DNA of 64,000 nt from Palsa-892 sp035556215 (GCA_035556215.1 DATMFI010000013.1:1-64000), one strand, 5' to 3'. Shown: positions 18,382-27,659, counted from the stretch's first letter. A program made the numbers and translations. Notes: generated by a model not told the origin, from the sequence alone.

Positions 18382-18545
18382 AGGTTCCTTGTGCCGCCAG
18401 CCGCGGAAAAGCGCAACCTTTCGGCCTCCTGCTCGCTGCGATGTGATCGCAAGTGAACGATAAAATGAGCGGCAAAATCATCCGGCTTGCGGCTGATCCG
18501 GCAATCGGCTTTCTTGCTGGAAATGAGGTGACGATCTTGGCTCGA

Positions 18546-19538
18546 ATGCGCAATCTCATCACCGATGTCCCCGGCGTTCTCGTCGGCAACGCCACCGATC
18601 TCAAAATCGGCAGCGGCGCGACGGCGATCGTTTTCGATAGGCCCGCCGTCGCGGCGGCGGATATTCGTGGCGGCGGTCCGGGCGTGCGCGAGACCGCCCT
18701 CCTCGATCCGGGCGCGACGGTGCAGGAAGTCGATGCGATTGCCATCTCGGGCGGCTCGGCCTTCGGCCTGGAGACGGCCGCCGGCGTGATGGCGTGTCTT
18801 GCCGAACAGGGCCGCGGCTTTCAGGTCGGCGCGGCGCGCATTCCGATCGTGCCGGGCGCGATTCTGTTCGATCTCCTAAGCGGCGGCGACAAGAACTGGG
18901 GCCGCAATCCGCCCTATCGCGAGCTTGGTTATGAAGCTGCAAAAAACGCCGCCGCCGAATTCGGGCTCGGCAGTGTCGGCGCCGGCACCGGCGCCACGAC
19001 CGAAAATCTCAAGGGCGGTCTTGGCTCGGCTTCGGCCATTTCCCCGACCGGCCACATCGTCGGCGCGATTGTCGCGGTGAACGCCGTCGGCCGCGTCACC
19101 ATCGGCGGCGGCCCGCATTTATGGCCTGCGCCGTTCGAGGTTGGCCGTGAATTCGGCGGGCTTGGCTTTCCCGCCAAAATCGCAGAGAGCGATCTCACGC
19201 CGCACGTCAAAGGCGGCCCGCCCAAAAGCACGACGCCCGCGCTGGTCGCGACCGACGCCGTTCTCACCAAGCCGCAGGCCCAGCGCCTCGCGATGCTCGC
19301 GTCCGCCGGGCTCGCCCGGGCCATCTGGCCGATTTTCACGCCGCTCGATGGCGACATCATTTTCGCCGTCGCGACCGGCCGCCGTCCGGTCGGCGATCCG
19401 CATCATGAGCTGTCGCTGATCGGCGCCACCGCCGCCGCCTGCCTCGCGCGCGCCGCCGGGCGCGCCATCTATGAGGCTACGGCGCTGCCCTATCCGGGCG
19501 TTCTGCCCGCCTGGCGCGACCGTTTCGGCGGCAAGTAA
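18546..19538 (+). CDS. P1-family (DmpA/S58-like) aminopeptidase
   Basis: 330 residues from ATG 18546 (MRNLITDVPGVLVGNATD), the usual family start; ATGAGG lies about 17-23 bases upstream and an in-frame TTG at 18537 is an alternative. VGAGTGATTENLKGGLGSASAIS (about residues 145-167) is the autoprocessing region, where the new N-terminal nucleophile forms in DmpA-type Ntn hydrolases. VDAIAISGGSAFGLETAAGV and GIGGLPR-like glycine loops also fit. These enzymes cleave N-terminal D- or L-residues or beta-peptides. Substrate unknown. Monocistronic. Confidence 0.83.
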   Translation: MRNLITDVPGVLVGNATDLKIGSGATAIVFDRPAVAAADIRGGGPGVRETALLDPGATVQEVDAIAISGGSAFGLETAAGVMACLAEQGRGFQVGAARIPIVPGAILFDLLSGGDKNWGRNPPYRELGYEAAKNAAAEFGLGSVGAGTGATTENLKGGLGSASAISPTGHIVGAIVAVNAVGRVTIGGGPHLWPAPFEVGREFGGLGFPAKIAESDLTPHVKGGPPKSTTPALVATDAVLTKPQAQRLAMLASAGLARAIWPIFTPLDGDIIFAVATGRRPVGDPHHELSLIGATAAACLARAAGRAIYEATALPYPGVLPAWRDRFGGK

Positions 19539-19597
19539 TTCACCACGATTTTCGCAGCGCGGTTGCGGCGCGGCTTTGCTGCTGGCATAGACAGATT

Positions 19598-20287
19598 ATG
19601 CAAAACCGCCCTCTCCTGATCGCACCCTCCATCCTGTCGGCGGACTTCGCGCGCCTCGGCGAAGAGGTCCGCGCCATCGAGACGGCAGGTGCCGACTGGA
19701 TCCATGTCGATGTCATGGACGGGCATTTCGTGCCGAACATCACCATCGGCCCGGATGTCGTGAAGGCGCTGCGGCCGGTGACGAAAAAGCCGTTCGACGT
19801 CCACCTCATGATCGCGCCGTGCGATCCCTATCTCGAAGCCTTCGCCAAGGCGGGCGCCGACGTCATCACCGTTCACGTCGAGGCCGGCCCGCATATCCAT
19901 CGCTCGCTGCAGGCGATCCGCGCGCTCGGCAAGAAAACCGGCGTCACGATGAACCCCGGCACGCCCGTTAGCTCCATCGAGCATGTCATCGATCTCGTGG
20001 ATCTCATCCTCGTCATGTCGGTGAATCCCGGCTTCGGCGGCCAGAAATTTATTCCCGCCGCGCTCGACAAGATCCGCAACTGCCGTGCGCTCGCCGGCGG
20101 CCGCCCGATCGATATCGAAGTCGATGGCGGCGTCACGCCCGACAACGCGGCTGAAGTCGTCAAGGCGGGTGCGAACGTGCTCGTCGCGGGCTCCGCTGTC
20201 TTCAAGGGCGGCAACCTCGACGCCTACCGCCAGAACATTTCCGCAATCCGCAACGCGGCCGCCGCCGCGCGCGGCGAGGCAGCCTGA
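19598..20287 (+). CDS. rpe: ribulose-phosphate 3-epimerase
   Basis: 229 residues, the usual size. APSILSADFARLGEE, WIHVDVMDGHFVPNITIGP (His37, Asp39), DVHLMI, VMSVNPGFGGQKF and EVDGGVTPDNA provide the metal ligands and the catalytic Asp pair of the TIM barrel. It interconverts ribulose-5-phosphate and xylulose-5-phosphate in the pentose phosphate and Calvin pathways. Overlap of its stop with the purB start (TGATG) couples it to purine synthesis, a sensible link since both draw on ribose-5-phosphate. Confidence 0.95.
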   Translation: MQNRPLLIAPSILSADFARLGEEVRAIETAGADWIHVDVMDGHFVPNITIGPDVVKALRPVTKKPFDVHLMIAPCDPYLEAFAKAGADVITVHVEAGPHIHRSLQAIRALGKKTGVTMNPGTPVSSIEHVIDLVDLILVMSVNPGFGGQKFIPAALDKIRNCRALAGGRPIDIEVDGGVTPDNAAEVVKAGANVLVAGSAVFKGGNLDAYRQNISAIRNAAAAARGEAA

Positions 20288-21588
20288 TGATCCCACGTTA
20301 TTCGCGTCCCGAAATGGCGGCGATCTGGTCGCCCGAAACCCGCTTCCGTATCTGGTTCGAGATCGAAGCCTACGCCACCGAGGCGATGGCCGAACTCGGC
20401 ATGGTGCCGAAGGAAGCGGCAAAAACCGTCTGGGAAAAAGGCAAGAACGCCAAATTCGACATCGACCGCATCGACGCCATCGAGCGCGAGGTGAAGCACG
20501 ACGTCATCGCCTTCCTCACCCATCTTGGCGAAATCGTCGGCCCCGAAGCGCGCTTCGTCCATCTCGGCCTCACCTCGTCGGACGTCCTCGATACTTGCCT
20601 TGCGGTGCAGCTTTCGCGCGCCGCCGACATCCTGATCGCCGACGTCGAGAAACTGCTCGCCGCCATCAAGCGCCGCGCCTTCGAGTTCAAGCACACGCCG
20701 ACCATCGGCCGCTCGCACGGCGTGCATGCCGAGCCCACGACCTTCGGCCTCAAGCTCGCCTTCGCCTATGCCGAATTTTCGCGCGCGCTCGATCGCCTGA
20801 AACAGGCCCGCAAGGAAGTCGCGACCTGCGCCATCTCGGGCGCCGTCGGCACCTATGCCAATAACGACCCGCGCATCGAGGCCTATGTCGCGAAGAAGCT
20901 GAACCTCGCCATCGAGCCGATCTCGACCCAGATCATCCCGCGCGACCGCCACGCGATGTTCTTCGCGACGCTCGGCGTCGTCGCCTCCTCGATCGAGCGC
21001 CTTGCGACCGAAGTGCGCCATCTCCAGCGCACCGAAGTTCGCGAAGCCGAAGAGTTTTTCTCCGAGGGCCAGAAAGGCTCCTCGGCCATGCCGCACAAGC
21101 GCAACCCGGTGCTTTCGGAAAACATCGCGGGTCTTGCCCGCATGGTGCGCGCCTATGCGCTGCCGGCGATGGAAAACGTCGCGCTCTGGCACGAGCGCGA
21201 CATCTCGCACTCCTCCGTCGAACGCATGATCGGCCCCGACGCAACGGTGACTCTCGACTTCGCGCTGAACCGCCTCACCGGCATCGTCGACAAGCTGCTG
21301 GTGTATCCCGAGACGATGAAGCGCAATCTCGAAACGCTCGGCGGCTTGCCGCATTCGGAGCGCGTGTTGCTCGCGCTCGTCAACAAGGGCCTCACCCGCG
21401 AGGCGGGCTACAAGCTCGTCCAGCGAAACGCCATGAAGGCCTGGCACGGCGAAGGCGATTTCGCCGCGCTACTCAAGGCCGATGCCGATGTGACGGCAAA
21501 ACTATCGAATGCCGAGATCGATTCGATCTTCGACCTCGGCCATCACCTGCGTTACGTCGACACGATCTTCGATCGCGTCTTTGGCTGA
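20287..21588 (+). CDS. purB: adenylosuccinate lyase
   Basis: 433 residues. The superfamily signature SSAMPHKRNPVLSEN, containing the flexible catalytic-Ser loop, is present along with FVHLGLTSSDVLDT and TIGRSHGVHAEPTTFG (catalytic His). PurB removes fumarate from SAICAR and adenylosuccinate, acting directly after PurC. It starts one base inside the rpe stop. It is followed after 13 bases by the convergent zeta-subunit gene. Confidence 0.95.
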   Translation: MIPRYSRPEMAAIWSPETRFRIWFEIEAYATEAMAELGMVPKEAAKTVWEKGKNAKFDIDRIDAIEREVKHDVIAFLTHLGEIVGPEARFVHLGLTSSDVLDTCLAVQLSRAADILIADVEKLLAAIKRRAFEFKHTPTIGRSHGVHAEPTTFGLKLAFAYAEFSRALDRLKQARKEVATCAISGAVGTYANNDPRIEAYVAKKLNLAIEPISTQIIPRDRHAMFFATLGVVASSIERLATEVRHLQRTEVREAEEFFSEGQKGSSAMPHKRNPVLSENIAGLARMVRAYALPAMENVALWHERDISHSSVERMIGPDATVTLDFALNRLTGIVDKLLVYPETMKRNLETLGGLPHSERVLLALVNKGLTREAGYKLVQRNAMKAWHGEGDFAALLKADADVTAKLSNAEIDSIFDLGHHLRYVDTIFDRVFG

Positions 21589-21601
21589 GAGCGAAAGCCG
21601 C

Positions 21602-21928
21602 TTAGCTGGCGGCTTTGACTTCCGCGACCGCTTTCGCGAGCAGCTCGCTCATCGTTTGCCGCAGCATCTGGTCGGTGATGCCGGTCTTGCCCTTGGCGTC
21701 GAGATCGGCGCGCACCTTGCGGAACACATCGTCCTCGCCCGCTTCCTCGAAATCGGCGAGCACCACCGACTTGGCATAGGCTTCCGCATCGGCGCCCGTA
21801 AGGCCGAGCTTTTCCGCCGCCCAAGCGCCCAGAAGCTTGTTCCGGCGCGCGTTCGCCTTGAATTGAAGCTCCTCATCAAGCGCAAACTTCTTCTCGAAAC
21901 CCTCTTCGCGCTTATCAAAGGTCGTCAT
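21602..21928 (-). CDS. ATP synthase inhibitor subunit zeta (DUF1476)
   Basis: 108 residues, nearly all helical. TTFDKREEGFEKKFALDEELQFKANARRN is the conserved inhibitory N-terminus, and GLTGADAEAYAKSVVLADFEEAG lies in the four-helix core. In Paracoccus and relatives this protein blocks ATP hydrolysis by F1 under low energy. The gene lies between purB and purC but on the opposite strand; no atp genes are nearby. DUF1476 is a good marker for alphaproteobacteria. Confidence 0.92.
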   Translation of the reverse strand: MTTFDKREEGFEKKFALDEELQFKANARRNKLLGAWAAEKLGLTGADAEAYAKSVVLADFEEAGEDDVFRKVRADLDAKGKTGITDQMLRQTMSELLAKAVAEVKAAS

Positions 21929-22251
21929 TTTTCGGCCTCACAAACTCGTGGATGGGAACCGCCCGAGGGACGCTCGAGGGGGCACTGGAGCGCCTTGATA
22001 TCGGTCGGCTGGCGCCGGATCAACTGCGCCCTATATGAAGTTTTGGTAGGGAAAGGCCTTGGAAAACAGCCTGTTTGCATTGTAACCACCCCCCGGTTCG
22101 GCTAGGTTCCGACAGCGATGTGCAGCGCAAAACTTGCCGCTACCGCCGCCCGTATCCAGGGGCCTGGTCTCAACCGCGAGCCTCAACCTGAGCGGTTTGT
22201 ACGCTGGAGTCGTCCACAACGATGGATTTCATCAAAACACGGTATGGTGCC
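21929..22251. other. intergenic region before purC
   Basis: A 323-base region without a supported gene, between the divergent zeta and purC genes. It must hold both promoters. The stretch around 22070-22100 contains a C-run flanked by TTGCATTGTAACC and GGTTCGG. I see no clear riboswitch, PurR box or hairpin-plus-T-run. An in-frame ATG at 22222 precedes purC but encodes no family sequence. Confidence 0.5.
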
Positions 22252-23016
22252 ATGAGCCGTCGGCGCAAGATCTATGAAGGCAAGGCAAAGATCCTTTACG
22301 AAGGGCCGGAGCCTGCAACCCTCGTCCAGCATTTCAAGGACGATGCCACCGCCTTCAACGCCAAGAAACACGACATTCTCGACGGCAAGGGCGTCCTCAA
22401 CAACCGCATTTCGGAATACATCTTCCAGCGGCTGAACGAGATCGGCGTGCCGACGCATTTCGTGCGCCGCCTCAATATGCGCGAGCAGCTGATCCGCGAA
22501 GTCGAGATCATTCCGCTCGAGGTCGTCGTCCGCAACGTCGCCGCGGGTTCGATGGCCCAGCGCCTCGGCCTCGAGGAAGGCACGCAGCTCCCCCGCTCGA
22601 TCGTCGAATTCTACTACAAGAACGACAAGCTGAACGATCCGATGGTGTGCGAAGAGCACATCACCGCTTTCGGCTGGGCGAACACCCAGGAGATCGACGA
22701 CATCATGGCGCTGGCCATTCGCGTCAACGACTTCCTGAGCGGCCTTTTCCTCGGCATCGGCATCCGCCTCGTCGATTTCAAGATGGAGTGCGGCCGGTTG
22801 TGGGAAAACGACATGCTCCGCATCGTCGTCGCCGACGAGATTTCGCCGGACACCTGCCGGCTGTGGGACATCAAGACCAACGACAAGCTCGACAAGGATC
22901 GCTTCCGCCGCGATCTCGGCGGCTTGATCGAAGCTTACACGGAAGTCGCGAAGCGCCTCGGCATCATGGCCGAAGGCGAGCCGCCGCAGGGCCGCGGGCC
23001 GGTTCTGGTGCAGTGA
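22252..23016 (+). CDS. purC: SAICAR synthetase
   Basis: 254 residues. It has MSRRRKIYEGKAKILYEGPEP, DDATAFN, GKGVLNNRISEYIF, IIPLEVVVRNVAAGS, EEHITAFGW and DFKMECGR, the full set of ATP-, CAIR- and Asp-binding motifs of PurC. It catalyses the ATP-dependent ligation of aspartate to CAIR. ATG 22252 matches the family start; an ATG ten codons upstream adds only MDFIKTRYGA. The gap to purS is 68 bases with a GC hairpin, so purC is probably co-transcribed with purSQL but at a different level. Confidence 0.95.
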   Translation: MSRRRKIYEGKAKILYEGPEPATLVQHFKDDATAFNAKKHDILDGKGVLNNRISEYIFQRLNEIGVPTHFVRRLNMREQLIREVEIIPLEVVVRNVAAGSMAQRLGLEEGTQLPRSIVEFYYKNDKLNDPMVCEEHITAFGWANTQEIDDIMALAIRVNDFLSGLFLGIGIRLVDFKMECGRLWENDMLRIVVADEISPDTCRLWDIKTNDKLDKDRFRRDLGGLIEAYTEVAKRLGIMAEGEPPQGRGPVLVQ

Positions 23017-23041
23017 GCACTCGCTAGCGTGACGTAATTCA

Positions 23042-23062
23042 GCGGGGGCGTGTTGCCCCCGC
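23042..23062 (+). other. GC hairpin between purC and purS
   Basis: GCGGGGGC pairs perfectly with GCCCCCGC around GTGTT. No real T-run follows (CTCTATTTC), so it may be a 3' end stabiliser or a partial terminator separating purC from purSQL expression. Confidence 0.6.
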
Positions 23063-23084
23063 CTCTATTTCGGAGCTTTTAGAG

Positions 23085-23324
23085 ATGAAAGCGCGGGTGA
23101 TCGTTACCTTGAAAACGGGCGTGCTGGACCCGCAGGGCAAGGCCATCGAGAGCGCCCTGAAATCGCTCGGCGTCGAAGGCGTCGAGAGCGTGCGGCAGGG
23201 CAAGATTTTCGAGATCGAAGTCGCGGGCGCCGATCGGGCGAAAGCCGAAGCCAAGCTCAAGGAAGCCGCCGACAAACTGCTCTCCAATACCGTGATCGAG
23301 AATTACCGGGTCGAAATCCTATGA
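23085..23324 (+). CDS. purS: FGAM synthase subunit PurS
   Basis: 79 residues, typical of PurS: MKARVIVTLKTGVLDPQGKAIESALKSLG at the start and a beta-alpha-beta dimer fold. PurS bridges PurL and PurQ and channels ammonia in the three-subunit FGAM synthase found in alphaproteobacteria and Gram-positives. It follows a GGAGC ribosome site and overlaps purQ by four bases (ATGA). Confidence 0.95.
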   Translation: MKARVIVTLKTGVLDPQGKAIESALKSLGVEGVESVRQGKIFEIEVAGADRAKAEAKLKEAADKLLSNTVIENYRVEIL

Positions 23325-24010
23325 AGGCCGCCGTTCTCGTCTTCCCCGGCATCAATCGCGAGCACGACATGGCTCGCGCGCTGAAGCTGATCTCCGGAAA
23401 AGAAGCGGCGATGATCTGGCACACCGAGACGGAGCTGCCGGCCGGCACCGATCTCGTCGTCATTCCCGGCGGTTTTTCCTATGGCGATTATCTGCGCTGC
23501 GGCGCGATTGCCGCCCGCGCGCCGATCATGCAGGCCGTGCGCAAGCACGCCGATAAGGGCGGCCTCGTGCTCGCCGTCTGCAACGGTTTTCAGATCGCCT
23601 GCGAAGCGGGTTTGCTGCCGGGCGTTCTGATGCGCAATGCGAAGATGAAGTTCATGTGCAAGGAAGTGCATCTTCGCATCGAGCGCTCCGATACGCCCTT
23701 CACCCGCGGCTACAACGCCGGCAGCGTCATTCGCGTGCCGGTCGCCCATGGCGAAGGCAACTACATCGCCGATGCCGAAACCATCGCGCGGCTGGAAGGC
23801 GAAAATCGCGTCGCCTTCCGCTACGCCTCCGCTGACGGGAAAGTCGATCCGCATTTCAATGGCTCGATGAATGCGATCGCCGGTATTTTCTCGGAGAAAC
23901 TGAACATCCTCGGCCTGATGCCGCACCCGGAAAACCATGTCGATCCGGTTGTCGGCCCCACCGACGGCCGCCGCCTGTTCGAGAGCCTTGTCGAAACCCT
24001 TGCCGCCTGA
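23321..24010 (+). CDS. purQ: FGAM synthase glutaminase subunit PurQ
   Basis: 229 residues. Class-I glutaminase triad: nucleophile Cys87 in VLAVCNGFQI, plus His and Glu in GLMPHPENH near the C-terminus. The oxyanion motif is IPGGFSYGDYLRCGA. It releases ammonia from glutamine for PurL. It starts within the purS stop, and its own stop overlaps purL (TGATG), so the three subunits are made in a fixed ratio. Confidence 0.95.
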   Translation: MKAAVLVFPGINREHDMARALKLISGKEAAMIWHTETELPAGTDLVVIPGGFSYGDYLRCGAIAARAPIMQAVRKHADKGGLVLAVCNGFQIACEAGLLPGVLMRNAKMKFMCKEVHLRIERSDTPFTRGYNAGSVIRVPVAHGEGNYIADAETIARLEGENRVAFRYASADGKVDPHFNGSMNAIAGIFSEKLNILGLMPHPENHVDPVVGPTDGRRLFESLVETLAA

Positions 24011-26229
24011 TGATCCCCAACGAACCCAAGATCACACCCGAACTCGTCGCCCAGCACGGCCTGAAGCCCGATGAATACGAGCGCTTCCGCAAGCTGATCG
24101 GCCGCGACCCGACCTTCACCGAGCTCGGCATCGTTTCGGCGATGTGGAACGAGCACTGTTCCTACAAGTCATCGAAAGTCCATTTGCGGAGCCTTCCGAC
24201 CAAGGCGCCGTGGGTCATCCAGGGACCGGGCGAAAACGCCGGCGTCATCGATATCGGTGACGGCCTCGCCTGCGTCTTCAAGATGGAAAGCCACAACCAT
24301 CCCTCTTTCATCGAGCCCTATCAGGGCGCGGGAACCGGCGTCGGCGGCATCTTGCGCGACGTCTTCACCATGGGCGCGCGGCCGATCGCATGCCTCAACT
24401 CGCTGCGCTTCGGCGATCCCAAGCATCCCAAGACGCGCTCGCTCGTTTCCGGCGTCGTCGCCGGCATCGGCGGTTACGGCAATTCGTTCGGCGTGCCCAC
24501 GGTCGGCGGCTCGGTCGGCTTTCATTCGCGCTATGACGGCAACAATCTCGTCAACGCGATGGCTGTCGGCCTCGCCGAGACCGACAAGATTTTCTACGCC
24601 AAGGCGACCGGCGTCGGCCGCCCCGTCGTCTATCTCGGCTCAAAGACGGGCCGCGACGGCATCCACGGCGCGACCATGGCCTCGGCCGAATTCGACGACG
24701 CCTCCGAAGAGAAGCGCCCGACCGTGCAGGTCGGCGATCCCTTCGCCGAGAAGCTGCTGCTCGAGGCTTCGCTTGAGATCATGCGGAAGGGCTGCGTCAT
24801 CGCCATCCAGGACATGGGTGCGGCGGGCCTTACTTGTTCGGCGGTCGAGATGGGCGCCAAGGGCGATCTCGGCATCACCCTCGATCTTGAAACGGTGCCG
24901 ACGCGCGAAGCGGCGATGACCGCTTACGAAATGATGCTCTCCGAAAGCCAGGAGCGCATGCTGATGGTGCTGAAGCCCGAAAAGGAAAAAGAGGCCGAGG
25001 CGATCTTCAGGAAGTGGGGGCTCGATTTCGCGATCGTCGGCGAGACCACCGACACCCGCCGCTTCATCGTGCGCTACCACGGCGACACCATGGCGGATCT
25101 GCCGATCAAGGAACTCGGCGACGAGGCGCCCGAATACAACCGGCCCTTCACCGAACCGAAGAAACTGCCGGTTTTGGATGCGGCTGACGTGCCCTGCCCG
25201 GTTTCGATTGGCGAGGCGCTGAAGAAGCTCATCGGCTCGCCGGATCTGTGCTCGAAGCGCTGGGTGTGGGAGCAGTACGATCACCTGATCCTCAACAACA
25301 CCGTGCAGCGTCCGGGCGGCGACGCCGCCGTCGTGCGCATCAACGACGGGCCGAAGGCGCTCGCCATGACCACCGACGTCACGCCGCGCTACTGTGAAGC
25401 CGATCCGTTCGAAGGCGGCAAGCAAGCCGTCGCCGAAGCCTGGCGCAACCTCACCGCCGTCGGCGCGCGCCCGCTTGCCGTCACCGACAACCTCAACTTC
25501 GGCAACCCCGAGCGGCCGGAGATCATGGGCCAGTTCGTCTATTGCGTGCACGGCATTGCCGAAGCCTGCAAGGCGCTCGACTTCCCGGTCGTCTCCGGCA
25601 ACGTCTCGCTGTACAACGAGACCAACGGCCGCGGCATCCTGCCGACCCCCACCATAGGCGGCGTCGGCGTGCTCGACGATCTTTCAAAGTCCGCCTCGCT
25701 CGCCTTCAAGAACGAGGGCGAGGAAATTCTTGTGGTTGGCGAGACCAAGGGCTGGCTCGGCCAGTCTTCTTTCCTTGCCACCGTTCTCGGCCGCGAAGAA
25801 GGCGCGCCGCCGCCGGTCGATCTTGCGGTCGAGAAGCGCAACGGCGATTTCGTCCGCGGCCTGATCGGCAGCGGCTTCGCCACCGCCGTGCACGATCTTT
25901 CCGATGGCGGTTTGCTGGTGGCACTCACTGAGATGGCAATGGCATCCGACATCGGTGTAACGCTCGCGGCCTCGCCTGTCGGCCTGCCCCCTCACGCTTT
26001 CTGGTTTGGTGAGGATCAAGCCCGCTATGTGATCACTGTGAAGCCCGCCGATCTGTCCAAGGTGGAAGCAGCCGCGACCAAGGCCGGCGTCCCGCTGCAG
26101 CGTCTTGGAACAACCGGCGGCCGGCAATTGACGCTGCCGGGCGCCGACCCAATATTGGTTGCGGATTTGCATCACCTTCACGAGTCGTGGCTGCCGACCT
26201 ATATGGCAGGCGAACCCGATACGAAGTGA
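24010..26229 (+). CDS. purL: FGAM synthase large subunit PurL
   Basis: 739 residues, the short PurL form that works with PurS and PurQ. SAMWNEHCSYKSSK, FKMESHNHPSFIEPYQGAGTGVGGILRD and GNSFGVPTVGG are the ATP/FGAR-binding motifs of the first half; a second half with DNLNFGNPERPE and FPVVSGNVSLYNE completes the pseudo-dimer. It converts FGAR, ATP and ammonia to FGAM. Tight overlap with purQ and a 21-base gap to the bolA-like gene place it in purSQL-bolA-grxD. Confidence 0.95.
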   Translation: MIPNEPKITPELVAQHGLKPDEYERFRKLIGRDPTFTELGIVSAMWNEHCSYKSSKVHLRSLPTKAPWVIQGPGENAGVIDIGDGLACVFKMESHNHPSFIEPYQGAGTGVGGILRDVFTMGARPIACLNSLRFGDPKHPKTRSLVSGVVAGIGGYGNSFGVPTVGGSVGFHSRYDGNNLVNAMAVGLAETDKIFYAKATGVGRPVVYLGSKTGRDGIHGATMASAEFDDASEEKRPTVQVGDPFAEKLLLEASLEIMRKGCVIAIQDMGAAGLTCSAVEMGAKGDLGITLDLETVPTREAAMTAYEMMLSESQERMLMVLKPEKEKEAEAIFRKWGLDFAIVGETTDTRRFIVRYHGDTMADLPIKELGDEAPEYNRPFTEPKKLPVLDAADVPCPVSIGEALKKLIGSPDLCSKRWVWEQYDHLILNNTVQRPGGDAAVVRINDGPKALAMTTDVTPRYCEADPFEGGKQAVAEAWRNLTAVGARPLAVTDNLNFGNPERPEIMGQFVYCVHGIAEACKALDFPVVSGNVSLYNETNGRGILPTPTIGGVGVLDDLSKSASLAFKNEGEEILVVGETKGWLGQSSFLATVLGREEGAPPPVDLAVEKRNGDFVRGLIGSGFATAVHDLSDGGLLVALTEMAMASDIGVTLAASPVGLPPHAFWFGEDQARYVITVKPADLSKVEAAATKAGVPLQRLGTTGGRQLTLPGADPILVADLHHLHESWLPTYMAGEPDTK

Positions 26230-26250
26230 GCCTGCCCCAGGAGAATTCGA

Positions 26251-26481
26251 ATGGCGATGGATGCCCGGGAAATCGAACGCCTCATCAAGGAGGCGATCCC
26301 CGACGCCCACGTGGAAATCCGCGATCTCGCGGGCGATGGCGACCATTATGCCGCCACGGTCGTAGCCGAAAGCTTTAGAGGTAAAAGCCGTGTGCAGCAG
26401 CACCAAATGGTCTATGCTGCGCTGAAAGGCTCCATGGGCGAGGCCCTGCATGCACTCGCGCTGCAAACCACGACCCCGTGA
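26251..26481 (+). CDS. BolA/IbaG family protein
   Basis: 76 residues. IERLIKEAIPDAHVEIRDLAGDGDHYAATVVAESFRGKSRVQQHQMVYAAL is the BolA fold with conserved His ligands (HYAA, QQHQ). BolA proteins pair with monothiol glutaredoxins to hold a [2Fe-2S] cluster, and grxD follows directly. Ribosome site AGGAGAATTCG precedes ATG 26251. Short length and the H(Y/F)xxxVVS-like core fit the IbaG/BolA2 branch. Confidence 0.9.
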   Translation: MAMDAREIERLIKEAIPDAHVEIRDLAGDGDHYAATVVAESFRGKSRVQQHQMVYAALKGSMGEALHALALQTTTP

Positions 26482-26516
26482 GGATGCTCGGTTAAGGATA
26501 CTTGGGAACGATACAA

Positions 26517-26855
26517 ATGAGCGCACAGCAATTCATCGAACAACAGATCAAGTCGAATGACGTCGTGCTTTTTATGAAAGGCACGCCGCAGTTCCCTCAG
26601 TGCGGATTTTCCGGACAGGTCGTGCAAATCCTCGATTACCTCGGCGTCCCCTACAAGGGCGTGAACGTTCTCGACTCCGACGAGCTGCGTCAGGGCATCA
26701 AGGCCTTTTCCAACTGGCCGACGATCCCGCAGCTCTATGTCAAGGGCGAGTTCGTCGGCGGCTGCGACATCATCCGTGAGATGTTTCAGGCCGGCGAGTT
26801 GCAGTCGACGCTGAAAGATAAGGGCATCGCGTTGCGCGCGCCTGCGCAGGCCTGA
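26517..26855 (+). CDS. grxD: monothiol glutaredoxin (Grx4/GrxD)
   Basis: 112 residues. The active site is CGFS (Cys29, in QFPQCGFSG), with WPTIPQLYVKGEFVGGCDI as the GSH-binding cis-Pro and C-terminal loops. GrxD carries a GSH-ligated [2Fe-2S] cluster for iron-sulfur delivery, with the preceding BolA-type protein as partner. ATG 26517 gives the family start; a slightly longer reading from 26502 is possible. A strong terminator follows. Confidence 0.94.
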   Translation: MSAQQFIEQQIKSNDVVLFMKGTPQFPQCGFSGQVVQILDYLGVPYKGVNVLDSDELRQGIKAFSNWPTIPQLYVKGEFVGGCDIIREMFQAGELQSTLKDKGIALRAPAQA

Positions 26856-26884
26856 TCGCTTCGCGAAAATAAATTCGCAAAAAC

Positions 26885-26915
26885 AAAAAGGCCGCTTTTA
26901 AGAGCGGCCTTTTTT
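26885..26915. terminator. intrinsic terminator (grxD/rpsD)
   Basis: AAAAAGGCCGCT pairs with AGCGGCCTTTTTT around TTTAAG, with T- and A-runs on both sides. It serves the convergent grxD and rpsD genes. Confidence 0.88.
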
Positions 26916-26934
26916 ATTTCTGCTCTGGCGAGAA

Positions 26935-27552
26935 TTAGCGCGAGTAATACTCGACGACGAGATTCGGCTCCATCTGCACCGGGTACGGCACTTCCGTGAG
27001 CGTAGGCACGCGGGTGAGCTTCGCGGTCTTCTTGCTCTCGTCGACTTCGATGTAATCGGGCACTTCGCGCTCGGTCGACTGTGAAGCTTCGATGACGATC
27101 GCAAGATCCCTCGCCTTGTCGCGCAGTTCGACAACGTCGCCGACTTCGAGACGATAGCTTGGCACCGTCACGCGCTTGCCGTTCACTTTGACGTGGCCAT
27201 GCGAAATAATCTGACGCGAAGAGAACACCGTCGGCACGAACTTCGCGCGATAAACGAGCGCGTCGAGACGGCGCTCGAGAAGACCGATCAACAGCGCGCC
27301 GGTATCGCCGCGCAGCCGCGAGGCTTCCTTGTAGATGTTACGGAACTGCCGCTCGGTGATGTTGGCATAGTAGCCGCGGAGCTTCTGCTTGGCGCGAAGC
27401 TGCACGCCGAAGTCGGAGAGCTTGCCCTTGCGGCGCTGGCCGTGCTGACCCGGACCATATTCGCGGCGGTTGACGGGGCTCTTCGGGCGGCCCCAGATAT
27501 TTTCGCCCATGCGGCGGTCGAGTTTATGTTTCGCCGACAAACGCTTTGACAT
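26935..27552 (-). CDS. rpsD: 30S ribosomal protein S4
   Basis: 205 residues, full length. MSKRLSAKHKLDRRMGENIWG and RREYGPGQHGQRRKGKLSDFG are the S4 N-terminus, and the S4 RNA-binding domain RLDALVYRAKFVPTVFSSRQIISHGHVKVNGKRV follows. It nucleates 30S assembly on 16S rRNA. In alphaproteobacteria it is often a single gene outside the alpha operon, as here. Confidence 0.96.
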   Translation of the reverse strand: MSKRLSAKHKLDRRMGENIWGRPKSPVNRREYGPGQHGQRRKGKLSDFGVQLRAKQKLRGYYANITERQFRNIYKEASRLRGDTGALLIGLLERRLDALVYRAKFVPTVFSSRQIISHGHVKVNGKRVTVPSYRLEVGDVVELRDKARDLAIVIEASQSTEREVPDYIEVDESKKTAKLTRVPTLTEVPYPVQMEPNLVVEYYSR

Positions 27553-27659
27553 CGCAGATCCCTTCTTTCTCAGGTTTGGATCGCGCCCTCCTCTGCCGTC
27601 GCCGGCCGACAGACAGGAAACCGTGCGCCGGTGCCTGTCGCGGGTGCTGAAAACGCCGC

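Noticed and set aside
20224..21447. 407-codon minus-strand frame across purB
   Set aside because: PurB motifs are complete on the plus strand; the antisense frame lacks any motif.
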